From positions 11,744,734 to 11,808,733 of the forward strand of contig NC_089738.1 of assembly GCF_035083965.1 (NCBI RefSeq): DNA of 64,000 nt, read 5' to 3'. Below are positions 1 through 12,622 of the stretch, piece after piece (the stretch's first letter is position 1; each line of letters opens with the position of its first letter). The DNA is from Branchiostoma lanceolatum. Taxonomy: Eukaryota > Chordata > Leptocardii > Amphioxiformes > Branchiostomatidae. The notes beneath the pieces were generated by a model, which saw only the letters and a list, made by a program, of their open reading frames with translations, was not told where the DNA came from and searched no databases. The translations under genes and the position numbers were made by a program.

Positions 1-567
1 GAGCTTGGCTATCGAAACTCAGTCTTCAGGAAATCTCGTTTATCGCTCCTGTTGAATTGTTTATATCAAAGATAAGTTTGAAACTGTCTGACAGACTGCC
101 ACTGTGTGGTACTGCCACAACATACTTATCCCATTTTGACAGTGGTATGGACGGCTTATTGAGTCCGTAAATAGGGTGCGAAAGGGTTACTTTGAAATTT
201 ACTCTTCAGACCATTCCGAGGCTTAGCCGGGTCAAGTGGTGTTATTTTTAACTTGCTATACGTACCCATTTGTGTCGATCGATGGTACAGCCACATTATT
301 CTCTATTGGTGATGGAATCAACCCGTAAGGAAAATGGAGTACGTCTAAAACGTGCAGGGATTACGTGAAAGCCCCGAAATGGAAATGGAGCGGAGTCTGA
401 GGAAAAAAGATGCATGTGTACTGTCATGGTTTGCTAATACGAGAGTCCTTTTTCTTAGACCCGTTCGTTTGGAGGTGTTTACCAGGGTTGGATACGTCCG
501 TTGGCGCCAGGGACGGGTTGTCCAGGGCAAGTGAAACCGCTGATCGGGCCAGTGGATGTCCCCCTTA
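1..567. other. intergenic, no gene recognised
   Basis: No open frame with a recognisable family and no splice-bounded exon was seen on either strand. The short open frames here have no visible domain. Confidence 0.5.
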
Positions 568-769
568 ATGCTATGGTCACATTTCACAGCCGGGGCCCGG
601 CCGGGCTGTTTGCGGGAAACGACAAATTAAATCGTACATCAATAAATATACAAAAGCTATGCTCTTAAATAATCTTTGGTACTTTTATGTTTTTGCTGTC
701 TTTTATTTCATACATTCGTTCCTCAAGACTGCCCGGCCGGGCCCCGGATTGGAAATGTGACCTTAGCAT
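568..769. mobile_element. hairpin MITE with GC-rich terminal inverted repeats
   Basis: About 200 bp bounded by inverted repeats reading ATGCTATGGTCACATTTC on the left and the complement of ATGCTAAGGTCACATTTCC on the right. Each is followed inward by a GGGGCCCGGCCGGGC-type block. The interior is AT-rich with no coding capacity. A second member of the family lies at 23529-23679. Family name unknown to me; a non-autonomous DNA transposon is the likely nature. Confidence 0.7.
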
Positions 770-2276
770 TACTTGACCCGTTTGGGCCAGTGCAATTTTG
801 GTATACGCCCTACACTTGAAAAATGAGAAATTGGACACCCCAGTGTAGCGGTGTTTGGGGCAAATCTACTGATCGTTTTCCCGTGCATTAACTTTTTCGA
901 TGTCAGCCAAAATGGTGCCCATTTGGCAGGAAAGTCCCTAAATACCCTCTCTTGGTAAAGCAGGTAAAGCAGCAGGTAGATTATTTTTTATTTTCTCCTT
1001 TGTTAAAACGAAATTCCGGCTTAAGTCTCTCTAACCCTCATTGAGATACATTCAGCCTCAAGTCTACAAGTGCGTCTAAATCTTATAAAAAGATTCCCTT
1101 GCTGCAAGGAAAAATGCATTTAAATTTGTGATCTAAATTTCGGGCCAGTGAAAAGTAGGCTCGGGCAAATGAAATGACCATGTACTTGCCCTAAAGGGCC
1201 AGTGAATTTTTCAAAACTTATCAAACTCTGGTTTACAGTTGCGGCTGGACAAATCATCGTCAATTCGGGTATAATCTATAGACCCGAGTCCGGTGTGGAC
1301 ACAAAAGGCAACCCTTTATTTTTGGCGGCAAAGCTCAAAGCATATCCCTAGCCTCCTTTTGATTCCTTTGATCCGAGCCACGAATGCAGTACAATATTTA
1401 CCGGGTGGGTTTGGGCCACAGTGCGTGTGCGGTAGCGTAGAATTTGGAAAAGAAGGAAGCCGGAGCAACTTCCTTTGTTTTGGTCTTTTATATTTCACAT
1501 GTAGTGGAATATCTCAGACATTCATCAACACAGCCCACAGTACTGGCCCACTGAGCCCCACACCGTGTTGTGGGCTGGGCACAAGGCAGTCTTTTTTTTT
1601 AATCAAAGGCGACATCTAGCAGTCGAGCGCTACACTGCACTTAATGCGAATGTGTCAAAACTGAATTAGCGGGTCAAAACTGAACCACTAGCGGGTCAAA
1701 ACTGAAACCACTAGTGGTCAAAACTGAAGCCACTAGTGGGTCAAAACTGAACATATATAATGGGAATATCATTATGGACAATTATGACTAAAAAGACAAC
1801 AAAACACACAAAGCGTAAAAAGATTCGTTTTCCATCGATGAAAATCGTTGAGCGCTTGAGCGCTCTGTCAAATCCCACAGTTGCGAGGAGGTCGCCAACG
1901 TGCCTCAAGTCCAGTAAGTTAACGTTACCCACCTGAGCAAGCAACTGTGTAAGGATTCGACCTCCAAGTTTTCTCATGATTTGCAATGTTGTCTTTATTT
2001 TAGTTTCACCGTAGTGTTTTATTATGAAAAAGAACGCCTGAATGACTTAATCATATTCAAATCATCACGACTTGTTGAATGAATGAATGAATGAAATTAA
2101 AACTTTATTACCGTGTCTTGTGAGTGCTTTGAGGTTTTTTTTCCATTTGACTCAAATTCCTTTAAGTAACTACCATTGTTACTAATTGTAACTTTGTTAA
2201 GTTTAAAAACTTGTAATAAATAAATTGCACTTCTGGCACAAAACCCCTGCGACCATTTTTAATTAAACATCTTATA
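770..2276. other. intergenic repeats, no gene recognised
   Basis: Holds a short tandem array at about 1662-1750 (unit close to GCGGGTCAAAACTGAACCACTA, four to five copies) and, from about 2078, a GAATGAATGAATGA run followed by AAATTAAAACTTTATT. The latter reads on the minus strand like the AATAAAG...(ATTC)n tail of a non-LTR retrotransposon. No supported exon. Confidence 0.45.
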
Positions 2277-3305
2277 CAGTACATGTACAGACGAAGCCAC
2301 TTAATTGCACCTCGGATAAACGCACACTCCATTTAATTGCATCGAATCCCAAAATCCCAAACCGGTTCCCATTCACTGCATTGTTAGTGACTCCGCATAT
2401 CTGCACCGCACATTGTCACCAATGCCGGATAACTGCACCATTTTTTTTTTTAAATCCTCGACAAGTTAACTAAAAAGGTGCTCTAAAAATCGGCAAACGT
2501 CGTACAAATGAGCCGATACCTGCCGGTGTAAAGGCGCAATACCGCCAATATGTTTAAAACTGTTTTAGTAACAAAAGAAGGCGGTCTCCATTGACAGTTA
2601 TGTTGATAGGAATCATACGGGAGGTCCCGGGCGGGTCACGGGGCGGGTCGGCATTAAGACACGCACGCCTACCAAAGGCGACATTACGCTTTGGCAGACA
2701 GCATACTGTACTCAAGAAAGATTGGTCTCTACCTGTACACTGTCTAAAAGTAATTACTGTGAATGCATTCAAGTTCGCGGGAATTTGATTTCGCGTCGCG
2801 GCATCCCTATTGTCACATACTGCTGCAATAATAAAAGACCGGCATCTTTACGTCACATTCAGTCGGAAACCAAATAGCGACTCGGCAATTGCTATAGACG
2901 CGTAGGTGGACATAGCAGTCGCTTTAGATGGTGCCGTGCTGACGTGATGGCAGAGCTGAATCCGCGTCGTAGAAACTTCCTGCATTCGCTGGAACGAGGT
3001 GTACGCTGGTGTACGCGGGTTCCTTCGGCTCTGCTATAAGACTCCTATAAGGAGAATGATCTGTCACTGATCAAACTGGAACTGTGAACTCAATATTTTG
3101 CTGGTTCTATGAGGTATGGTAGCGCAAGAACTGTTACGTTAGCTACTAAGGTCAAGTAAGTCTCGACTGTGGGGCGCTATCCAGCCTGTGAAGAGAAAAA
3201 AACATGGTGGTGCGGTCCAGCTGGGAATTTCGCATAATTGCACCAGCCGGATAATTGCACCAAAACCGCTGACAAATGGGTGGTGCAGTTAAGCGGATTC
3301 TACTG
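2277..3305. mobile_element. pogo/Tc1-like non-autonomous DNA transposon
   Basis: Both ends begin with CAGTA in inverted orientation and are flanked by TA (2275-2276 and 3306-3307), the target duplication of Tc1/mariner-pogo elements. Subterminal blocks repeat an AATTGCACC / GGATAA-TGCACC motif at both ends (about 2305-2450 and 3235-3300). No transposase frame is visible in the ~1 kb interior. The right end lies about 70 bp upstream of the phosphatidylserine synthase start codon. The superfamily assignment rests on the TA and CAGTA ends only. Confidence 0.5.
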
Positions 3306-3370
3306 TATATTGAAACTACCCCTCAAAATTGAATGTGGACTCGCCCGTCATCCCATTATGCTTCACGTCC

Positions 3371-3381
3371 AAGATGGCGGC
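3371..3381 (+). promoter_or_regulatory. YY1-type AAGATGGCGGC at the start codon
   Basis: The sequence AAGATGGCGGC matches the known YY1 consensus and contains the ATG of the phosphatidylserine synthase gene. YY1 sites overlapping the initiation codon are common in animal housekeeping genes. Binding is inferred, not shown. Confidence 0.45.
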
Positions 3382-6300
3382 CAAAAGCGGACACAGACGA
3401 CAGGTGTCCATTCACTACGACTTTCGCGCCATCAACGAGCAGAAAGTCGAGGACATCACGCTCGAATTTTTCTACAGGCCACACACGATAACCCTCCTGA
3501 CTGCCTGTGTCCTTGGATCGCTGTACATCGCCTTTTTAAGGTACGTTTTGGCGCAAGAACAAGCCGCATGAAATTTACCGATTATCGGTGTACGCACGTT
3601 TCTGTACAGCACGTTTGAATACAAACTACTAGTATGTCTGAGTCATTGGGCAAAAGGGGATGATGACGACATCATGGTGTGATTCTTTAAGTTTAGCTCG
3701 GCATACAAGATCTTGTCGAGTAAAAAGAAAGCGAAAACCTACAACAAAACGAGGGCAAATGTATATAGATCAGTGCCCCCCTCCCCATAATTTCTGTCAT
3801 GAATATATAATTTATAATTCCAATGTTTCGACCCCGAGGTTTTTGTTAGCGTTTCTCACGGATTGTTTTGATTGGTAGAATTGGCTGAGAGTCCTGCATT
3901 TAGCCAGAATATTTTCGAGTAAGAAACAGGGGTGGACAAAAGGTCCCGTTTTGTGGCAAGGCCAGGTCACCTTGGAATGGAACATCACATGAAGGACCGT
4001 TACACAAGGGACCAAATGTTCACCAAAACCACTCCCATTTTTTTTATGGACATCTGTAGGCTATGATTGTGTATCTCATCCTAATATACAGTAACTGTTA
4101 CTTGCATAATTTAGCCTTCAAAAATGAATACTGTCAAATAAACGGGAAAGAAAACCGTGATTTATACATTAAAAGTGTGTATTGAACTCCAAGCTTGTCA
4201 GTGGGCCGAATTTCTTTCATAGGCACTTCCACTCAAAACAAAACAGCTTATCACAGATCAGGGCATCTCCCAGGAGATTGTGTTACCACTAGCCACAAAT
4301 GCCTGGATTAACAATATGCTGTGACAAACAGGCCTGGATTTTAACTTTAAAAGTGTGAAGGTCATTTAGATAGACCTTTCTTGTACACACAACTTGTCAG
4401 GCCTCCAATACATATGCAGATTGACTTGACACATTGAGATGTCAAGAAGCTTGTGTCTTTAGAAAAGTCACAGGGAATAGTGTATTGTCCAAAATTAATG
4501 GTGGGTAAAGATATCTGCCATCTCCTTACAACTCATTCAAAAACTTCGAAAGTTCATGGGCAAACATTTACAGGCCTCTCATATATTACTGTTTCTGTGA
4601 AAGAAAATTTCTGATTCCTTTACAGTAAGTGGGCAAGAACTATACAGTCTCTCAGACAAAGAAGCTTTCGCCATCTTGTTTCAATGAAGCAGTCTGAAAA
4701 CGGTCAAAGATACGAGTGGCAGAAAGACAAAGGTTTCTTTCTGCTACATGTATATGTTATTTTTAGCCTTGCTGTAAGGAACAATAAAGTACCAAGGAAA
4801 AATGTAGGCAGTTCTAGAGGCCAGATGGTAAGGAAAGACTGCAAAAGGGTAGAGAAAATTGCTATTGTTTATAGTGTGTTGTATAAAAAAGTTATAATCC
4901 TGAGGGCTTAGGATATTGTGAGTTGAAGATTACCCTAAGGAAGCAGGCAAGATTTTAATCCAGCCTCTTTTCATTTTTCAGAAATGAAGAAGCCAACTCA
5001 GATGATAACATCTGGGATGGATTTCTATGTATGATTTTCTTCTTTATGATCATCAGTGTGCTGGCATTTCCCAATGGTTAGTACCTTCTTTTATTTCAAA
5101 TGGATAGAGAATACTTTGGGTTTTACATGGGCCAAAGGATTGGATCTTGACATTAGATGGAAAGAAAGTTTTAGAACAACCTTTTTTCAAACATAGAACA
5201 ATTTTGGTAAGTTTTCAATATAGTATTGATGTTATGTTTTACACATGTTCTTTCTTCTCAGGTCCTTTCACCAGACCTCATCCTGCAATATGGAGAATAG
5301 TATGCGGTAAGTTCTTTGTCTGTTTTACTTAATGTCAAAAAAAAAAAAATTGCCATTAATATCACCATTGTGGTACTCAAAATGTGTAGATGCCATCTCT
5401 GATTTCCAAAGACTTTGTTCAAAGAAAGTAATTCCAATGTTGTTCTCCTTTATGTTGAATATTGATAAGCAGGTCTATATGTATGGTTGAAGAAATGACA
5501 GTTACTGTTTTTGTTGTGCTGCCAGGCCTGAGTGTGCTGTACCTGCTGCTGTTGGTCTTCTTGCTGTTCCAAAAGCTGTCGGACATGAAGAAGATGATGT
5601 ACTGGTTAGATCCAGAACTCAGGAAAGTTGGACCGGACACAAAGGTACTGTATAGCTCATCACTGCATCATTCTTATGATTTAAAGCTGTATAACAATGT
5701 GTTTTCATGTATTGTCAATGCAGAAAAGTCTACCATTCTAGATCTCTTGAAAAGTTGTAAGGCCATACTATCTTTATTTTATGGCTGACATCCTCCATTA
5801 TATATAATTTATACTGTAAAGTTATTTATTTTCGTGGGGATATAATTTCGCGATAGTTGTGAAAAGAGCTTATCTTCAATAGTAGTAGAAACAATACTGT
5901 ATATTTGCAATGTCATAATTTCATGGTGAAAATACACTGCAAAAACTGAAAATAAAACTGCAAATATTTTAAGATTTACAACTACAGCACATCCAATATT
6001 AGAGCTACTCCAGATATTTTCCTAGATTTTTTTATAAGATTCTTAAGAATATGTATTCATTTTTTACAGCTTAAAGTATACTAATTATGTCCTACTGACA
6101 ATTATCCTGATATACTTTTTATATTCCAGGACGGAATTTTCTTATGAAAGATGTAATAATTATATTTTGTACTGTTTCATTCATTCATTCATAAATTTAT
6201 CCATCTGCTTATTCACTAGTTCCTTGTCTTGTTCCAGGAGTATGCTGTGAATTGTTCCCAGGTGACCTGGGAGAGACTATGGGGACACTGTGATATCTTC

Positions 6301-9300
6301 ATGTTCGCCCACTTCTGGGGCTGGGCCATGAAAGCCTTGATCGTCCGCAGCTTCGGACTCTGCTGGACAATAAGTGTCACCTGGGAAGTTACTGAGGTAA
6401 GTTAGCGTTTCTTTATTATTACCTTTGCCAAAACGGTTATGTTTTGGTGCTGTTTGGCCTATGGGGGTGTGTTTGATTGTTTATTTGTTTGTGGACAGCA
6501 TAACTCCAGAAGCTGTGGATGAATTCTAATGATATTTGGTATAGGTGGGTAGTTGTCAGAAGAAGTTTGATAATGGGCTTCCTAGTGGTTTTCTGTGGTA
6601 CTGCAGCGGAATGTTGGAATGTCACAGCTGTCTTTTATCCATCTGACTACATCTTTTGTATGACACCTGTTTGATTAAGATACCACAGCTACATATGCAT
6701 GTATTGTATGTTATCTAAAGATACAGCTGTCTTTCATATAACTGCTTACATCTCATTTATGACACCTGTTCATTCAACAATTGTTAGGTTACAATGTCAC
6801 AGCTGTCTTTCATGCATCTGCTTGCATCTTTTTGTGACACCTGATCTTTCGACACCTGTTCTGCACCTGACTACACCCTTTGAATGGCATCTGTTTTTAA
6901 GATACCACAGCTACATATACATGTACATGTCATAGCTGTCTTTCATACAACTGCTTGCTTCTCATTTATGACACCTGATCATTTAGCACTGGTTATGTCA
7001 GAATGTCACAGCTGTCTCTGCTTGCATCTTATTTGCAACAACTGTTCATCTAAACACCTATTCAACACTTGTTATGTTAGAATGTGACAGCTTTCTTTCA
7101 TGCATCTGCTTGCATCTATTTGTCACACCTGTTCACGACACCTGTATATGTTCTGTTGGAATGTCATAGGCTCATAGCTGTCTTCCATGCATCTGCTTAC
7201 ATCTCATTTATGACACCTGTTCATTCGACACTGGTTACCGTCGTAATGATAGAATATCATAGCTGTCTTCCATGCATCTGCTTGTATCTCATTTATGACA
7301 CCTGATCATTCGACACCTGTTCTGTTGGAATGTGACAGCTAGCCTTCATGCACCTGCTGCCTAACTTTGCGGAGTGCTGGTGGGACCAGCTGCTGCTGGA
7401 TGTGCTGCTGTGCAATGGCGGGGGCATCTGGCTGGGCATGTTCGTCTGCAAGTGCTTTGAGATGCGCTGCTACCGATGGGAGAGTATCAAGTAAGACACC
7501 TCTTCTTGAGTGCATGTTGACACACTTGCTAGTAAGAGTCTATTTAGATAGTGGGGCGTCAGGGTGTCTTCTTGACGCCCAACAGTAAGATGTAAGACTA
7601 AGAGAACAAGAAATTAGATGCCCTCCTTTTGCAGGGAACACCTTTTTTCTAAACAGTGGTTGAGCTACATGTAAGTTGTTCCATGTCCTTTTTCTAGAGT
7701 TGAGCGTTAAATTGAAATAGATTATTTTGTACCTTGTTTTCCAGGGACATAAGGTCCACCAAGGGTAAAATCAGGCGTGCCGTCATGCAGTTTACTCCTG
7801 CAAGGTAGGAATATTTCTCTACTACTGTTTCATGTCTTCCATGTCATGTATAAGTCTCTATGTGCTGTAAAAATGTAATAAAACATTTCTTACTTAAGAG
7901 TACTATTCTTTGGTATTTTTGTTGTTAGGTCAGCAAATTTCCTTGCTGTTTCTGTAGCAGGGTATATTCTTACAGGGAGGGGTTGCTAGCCCTTCCCTTT
8001 AACATGCTCAAGGCACCCCCTCGAACACTGGGCCCCCATTGTATGTCCCCGAGGTAGCAACTAATTGGAACTTACAGGAGCTCAACTGTGAAGTTGCAAC
8101 CAGTTGAGCCACAGCTGTCTTGATTTATTGTAAAAAGATACTGATACTGCATTGAAATGTGATTGATGTGTTATTTATGCACTTCAACTGATGACTACGT
8201 TGTGTTGGAAACCTCCACAGTTGGAGTCATACTCGCTGGCTGGATCCTAAGTCGTCGAAGATGCGTCTGATGGCGGTCTACCTCCTGCTGGTCATATGGC
8301 AGGTGTGAAAGACATGTTTAATTTTTGGCCACACCTCTGGGGCGGGGCTTAGATATACAGTACTGTGACTTGAGTTGAAAATGTTTGAAAAATTGTTCGT
8401 ACAGAATTGGGTCTTTTGTCAACAGCAGTCCAGTGTATGGAGGAGTTTTAAGTAGAACCTCTGCATGTAACCCTATGAGAAGAGTTGTGTTGAACAGGTG
8501 TGCTTGGCTAAGAATGTAAGCCTCGGCATAGTCGCTCTCATAACTCATGACTATTTGAAAAAGCCTTGCATAAACACCTCACGATCAACCTACCTTGACC
8601 TTTGATGGCACATCAGATTTTGTTTCCTCTTGTTGAAGATTTCGGAGCTGAACACATTTTTCCTGAAGCACATCCTGCACATTCCCAACCACCACTACCT
8701 GACCTGGGGACGCATCCTTCTCATCGGCCTGGTTTCCGCGCCGACCATCCGCCAGTATTACGCCTACGCCACTGATACCGCCTGCAAGCGGGTCGGCACG
8801 CAGTGTTGGGTCGTCGGGTGAGTGTTCAGAAAAGAGTAGGATATCATCCTCTGTCATATTTCAGAGGGGAAGTGGACATTATGTTTTTATTTTTAACGTA
8901 TAGTGTATACACAGTTTGGATACACACTTTGGATCTGCAAAGTGTTAACAAAATGTTGCTCTTTTTGTGATAGAGCAAATTACTATTTGTTCAATTATAT
9001 AGTTTAAAGGTAATTGTAACATGTTCCAATCTTGCAGCACATTTTCTTGCAGTCTTGTATAGAGCTTATATTAATTTCTTCATTAGCGTCTTCCATTAAA
9101 GCAAGTACAAGGTTAAGGAAAACAAATTGGGAGTTCTTAAAGTTAACCATTTATGTACAATGTATTTCCAGGGCCATCACTTTTATAGAGGCTATCATCT
9201 GCCTAAAGTTTGGAAGGACTCTGTTTGCTCAAACACAGCTTCCTCTGGTCTTCCTGTGGCTGGCCTTTCAGGTACTGTAAATTGCTTTATTTTCGGATGT

Positions 9301-11299
9301 GATTACGCGGTAGAAGGGAAGGGAGTTTTTGAAAAAACTCTGTAGTACGGTATTTATACATTGGAAAGGCATATGTGAAAATAAAACCACCGTGAACACG
9401 TCAAGATTTACCCTATTACAACACTTTTATTTTGTATGAAACACACCAGCTCTGCAGGCACGCGTCATGGCTGGTTATATTACACTGAATGACCTGTCAC
9501 ATCTAACATTTGCACATTTAGCCGTAAGTGGTCTTTAAAGCTATATAATGAAGATGCTCCTGTAGTACTTGATGACAAAGAAATTGCGTACCCTTTGGCT
9601 TCAAATAATGTGAATTGATTGACAGGGATCTCCCCAGAAATTTACACTATAGTGGTGCTTGGGGTAAAACATGGCATGTGATTGTGAGATGGCTTGTGAG
9701 ATGGTCCAGGAAGGGGACATGGTTACCCCTCCTTGGGGGGAAGATCTAGATGTAATTTTTTTTTTCAAATACGGAATGAAGGCCATTTCCTGAGAGTCTA
9801 GTTTTACATCTTATCTAGAATTGCATTCTAAGGAGAAAAGGAAAAGTATTCATTAGAAAAACCCTGTTTTTAAAAATCTGTTTGTTGGTATCACAGTATG
9901 ATGGGGAAACATCATTGTTCCATTTTTAGGGAGATCCCTGGAACATTGTCTTCAGCTGTTGTCTTTAAATACTTTCTGACCATGCTATGACCATTTTACA
10001 GATGGGGATCACTTTCTTGTGCCTGTACGTAATGGTGTATATTGCTGGACAAAGGGTATGTTACAGTGCCATATTTAGGGAACTGCTTATAGTGCCAAAG
10101 AAATTCTTTTCACAAATATTGAGTAAAATGAAATAGTTGTGCATTTGGTAGCAGAAAGGTGACAGTATAGTTAGTATGTCTTTACACCTGTAGGCAAGAG
10201 CATAGCAGATCACAAAACAGAATTGTGTGTTACCCAATGTATAGTAATGATCGTTCCATGTTAGCAACACTGATATTAGTGATAAATAGTTCTAGACATT
10301 AAGCTGTGAATCAACAATGAGCAGGCATTGATAGCAAACATTAGATTGTCGCCATTGGCATCAAATTATCACTGCAAACATTAACAAATCACAGCAAACA
10401 TAAAATTATCACTGCAGATATCAAATCATCACAACAAACATGAAATTTTCACTGCCAAGTGATCAAATTATCACTACAAACATCAAATTATCACTGCAAA
10501 CTTTAAGTTCTCACAGCAAAGTAACATGAAATTATCACAGCAAGTATCAGATTATCACAGGAAACATCAAATTGTCACAGTGACCGCAAACATCAAATTA
10601 TCACTGCAATAGCAAATTATCACAGCAAATATTAGATTATCACAGCAACCATTAATTTATCACAGCAAACTCAAGTTATCATAGCAAAAAATAAAATTAT
10701 CACAGCAAACATGAAATTGTCACGGTTCCGCAAACATCGCTGCAAATATCATATTATCATGTCAAACATCAAATCATCACTGCATATATCAAATTATCAT
10801 TGCAAATTCCAAATCATGACAGCAAATATAAGTTCTCACAGCAAACGTGACAAACTAATTGTCACTTCAAACATCAAATTATCACTGCAAACATTAAGTT
10901 ATCACAGCAAACATCAAATTATCACAGCAAACATTAAATCATCACCACGAACATACATGTAAAATCATTGAACGAAATCTGTAAATATTAGATGACATTG
11001 TTCTGGTTTTGAGTTGAATTCTAACTGCTAATGTAGTGTCAAGTTACATGTATATGTCTACCATGGCCCCATCACTGCACTTTTGACATGTTTTTTCCTA
11101 TTGCAAGGCCAAGGAAGAGACGGCTGCAAAGTTGAACGGCTCGCACACAAATGGGTATATGACCAGAAGTGAAGATGAGAGAATGGCGGGTTACGACAGC
11201 GTGGACTCCGATTTCATGCCGGACAGTCCGGTCAAAAGGGTCAATCCTGTCCGGAGTACGCGATTCAGGACCAGAAACGGGAAGTCAAATGGGATTTAG
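3374..11299 (+). CDS. PTDSS1: phosphatidylserine synthase 1 (12 exons, 467 aa)
   Basis: Base-exchange enzyme that makes phosphatidylserine and choline from phosphatidylcholine and serine in the ER and mitochondria-associated membrane. Coding exons: 3374-3540, 4982-5076, 5262-5306, 5526-5644, 6238-6396, 7339-7490, 7745-7804, 8221-8302, 8639-8817, 9172-9271, 10002-10055, 11108-11299. All junctions are GT-AG and the joined frame is 468 codons with stop (human PTDSS1 is 473 aa). The N-terminus holds the family signature [11 protein letters not shown], then MYWLDPELR. Polar residues reported as needed for activity in mammalian PSS1 are all present: His167, Glu192, Glu195, Asn204, Glu207, Asp211, a constant five fewer than human numbering. 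Many hydrophobic segments fit a multipass membrane protein. It matches PTDSS1 clearly better than PTDSS2. The C-terminal tail is hydrophilic, Arg/Ser-rich and poorly conserved. No AATAAA was found before 12.4 kb; ATTAAA at 11754 is a candidate. Confidence 0.95.
6405..6620 (+). repeat. dispersed repeat (ATTACCTTTGCCAAaacGGTTATGTTTT type)
   Basis: Recognised by its shared order of blocks: ATTACCTT(T/C)GC, GGTTATGTTTT, then GGATGAATTCTAATGATATTTGGTA, GTGGGTAG and a CTTCCTAGTGG...CTGCAG end. Related copies in this window are at about 18955-19135, 20655-20735 (minus), 25230-25560 and 27200-27340 (minus). No coding frame. Likely a transposon or SINE-like family; class unknown to me. Sits in intron 5 of PTDSS1. 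Confidence 0.6.
6622..7338 (+). repeat. intronic tandem repeat resembling the exon 6 acceptor
   Basis: About eight degenerate units of roughly 80 bp, each opening with (C/T)AGCTGTCTTTCATGCATCTGCTTGCATCT and continuing ATTTATGACACCTGTTCATTCGACAC. Unit starts lie near 6625, 6724, 6798, 6930, 7005, 7086, 7176 and 7259. The final unit continues into exon 6 itself at 7336 (CAGCTAGCCTTCATGCACCT), so the array appears to have grown from the splice-acceptor region. Confidence 0.7.
7960..8116 (-). repeat. tRNA-derived SINE-like fragment
   Basis: On the minus strand it reads TTCACAGTTGAGCTCCTG..., a stretch shared with the SINE-like element at 30811-31170, followed by GTTCGAGGGGGTG, GAGCATGTTAAAGGG and AAGGGCTAGCAA, the same 3' body. 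It lies in intron 7 of PTDSS1, in the opposite orientation to the gene. Confidence 0.6.
9451..9590 (+). repeat. dispersed repeat, copy 1
   Basis: Shares the blocks CTGCAGGCACGCG, CTGGTTATATTACACTGAA, CCTGTCACA and GATGCTCCTGTAGTAC with 20029-20180. Located in intron 10 of PTDSS1. No coding frame survives across it. Element class unknown. Confidence 0.6.
10290..10965 (+). repeat. minisatellite, ~20-23 bp unit, in PTDSS1 intron 11
   Basis: About 30 degenerate copies of CAAACATCAAATTATCACTG. Unit lengths vary and copies diverge by several bases each, so it is an old array. A short open frame through it is an artefact of the repeat. Confidence 0.85.
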
Positions 11300-12622
11300 A
11301 ACATTGGCCTGCTGTCTGCCAAGTAAGCCTTTGGCACAAAAGTTGTAATAGTTATCAGGTCAGGCAGCTGGGTAAGGGTTAACTGACTTTAACTGACCTT
11401 AAGCACCCTAAAATAGCCATTTGACACCCAATTCCCTATTGGTTACAGAGTTAGGCAGCAGGGAGAAGGTTAAGAACAGTCGCGGCTTTGATAACAATGG
11501 ACAAACTCAACTACTTATTCAGTGTTTGAAGGCACAGCGTGAATTGATTGACTAATTTTGCTGATTCATTTCTTAAGCATGCTGAATGAAAGTGCAAATA
11601 GATGTTTTATTTTTCTGAATGTTGAACCAGATGGTAATTTGCAAATGATTTTATGTCAGTGCTTGAAATAACGAAATGTAGAATCTATGAATGATGTAAC
11701 TAAAAAAAAAACAGTATGAGCCAATCTTCTCATCTAAAAGTAGGTACACGTGTATTAAAATTTAAACAAGTCAATGTTACGTTGATCTGTTTTTGAACCT
11801 GAGTGGTTTACACTAGTTGATAGTGTTATAAGTTATTTATAGTATTATTACGTTAGTTACTTAATGAAAATTAGTATAATCATAGTGTATATCATTTTAT
11901 CGTGTGATTATAATATATTTGAAACACAGTTTGGGAATTTTTGTGCAATTTCTGGAAACCATCTTTGGGAACAGTGTTTGTTAAAAGGTTACAGAAGTAA
12001 ACATGTCAACTAACAAGAGTTCACTGAACTTCTTCACTTTTCACTCTTTTTACTTCCACTAAGTTAGTTAAAACTTCAACACTACTTTTGGTGTATAGGG
12101 GCGATGCCCATCTCCATTTCTATAGCCCTTTGGCCATTATGGAGGGGGGGGGGGGGAGACCGCTGTATGTACTGGCAATGAAGTGCGTTCGACTACCACA
12201 CTCTTTCCCATTAAAGTGCTGAGTGCCAAGCAGTGAAAGAAGTCTATCTGGTGTAACCCAGCTGGGGTTTGAACTCGCATCGGGCCCGCATTGTTAGCAG
12301 TGACACCTACCTGCAGTGCAAAGTGAACCAGTTATTATTGCCCTGAAGATGGTGATACACTGAACTGAGACAGTCATCGAAATGTCGGTTGTTATTAAAA
12401 AAGTACATGTATTGCATTTTCAAGTTTTACTTCGCCATCTTTATTTCATGCGTCTCTGACTTATGACATTTTCAAGATTTGTTGTCTTGCAATTGGTCAC
12501 GGACAAAAACGCTCATGCCAACCACCCAAAGGGGATTTTGTTTTGTTGCCACAACATCAAGTGCTCATGAAAAAGAGCTAGGATGCCAAACGCTCGTTAA
12601 TCATGAAGGCTGTATGAAAAGT
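11300..12622. other. intergenic, 3' flank of two converging genes
   Basis: Carries the PTDSS1 3' UTR of unresolved length. A block at about 11400-11480 (TTAGGCAGCAGGGAGAAGGTTAAG) is also found at 29760-29795. A degenerate repeat fragment lies at about 12085-12400: G-run at 12146-12157, GGGGTTTGAACTCGCATC, then CCTGAAGATGGTGATAC...CATCGAAATGTCGGT. No exon seen. Confidence 0.5.

Noticed and set aside
1293..1619. 108-codon open frame near the left edge
   Set aside because: No recognisable family, low-complexity end, overlapping open frame on the other strand; chance is likely.
10290..10965. Regular repeat that resembles a CRISPR array
   Set aside because: Units are contiguous and degenerate with no distinct spacers, and the context is an intron of an animal gene; it is a minisatellite.
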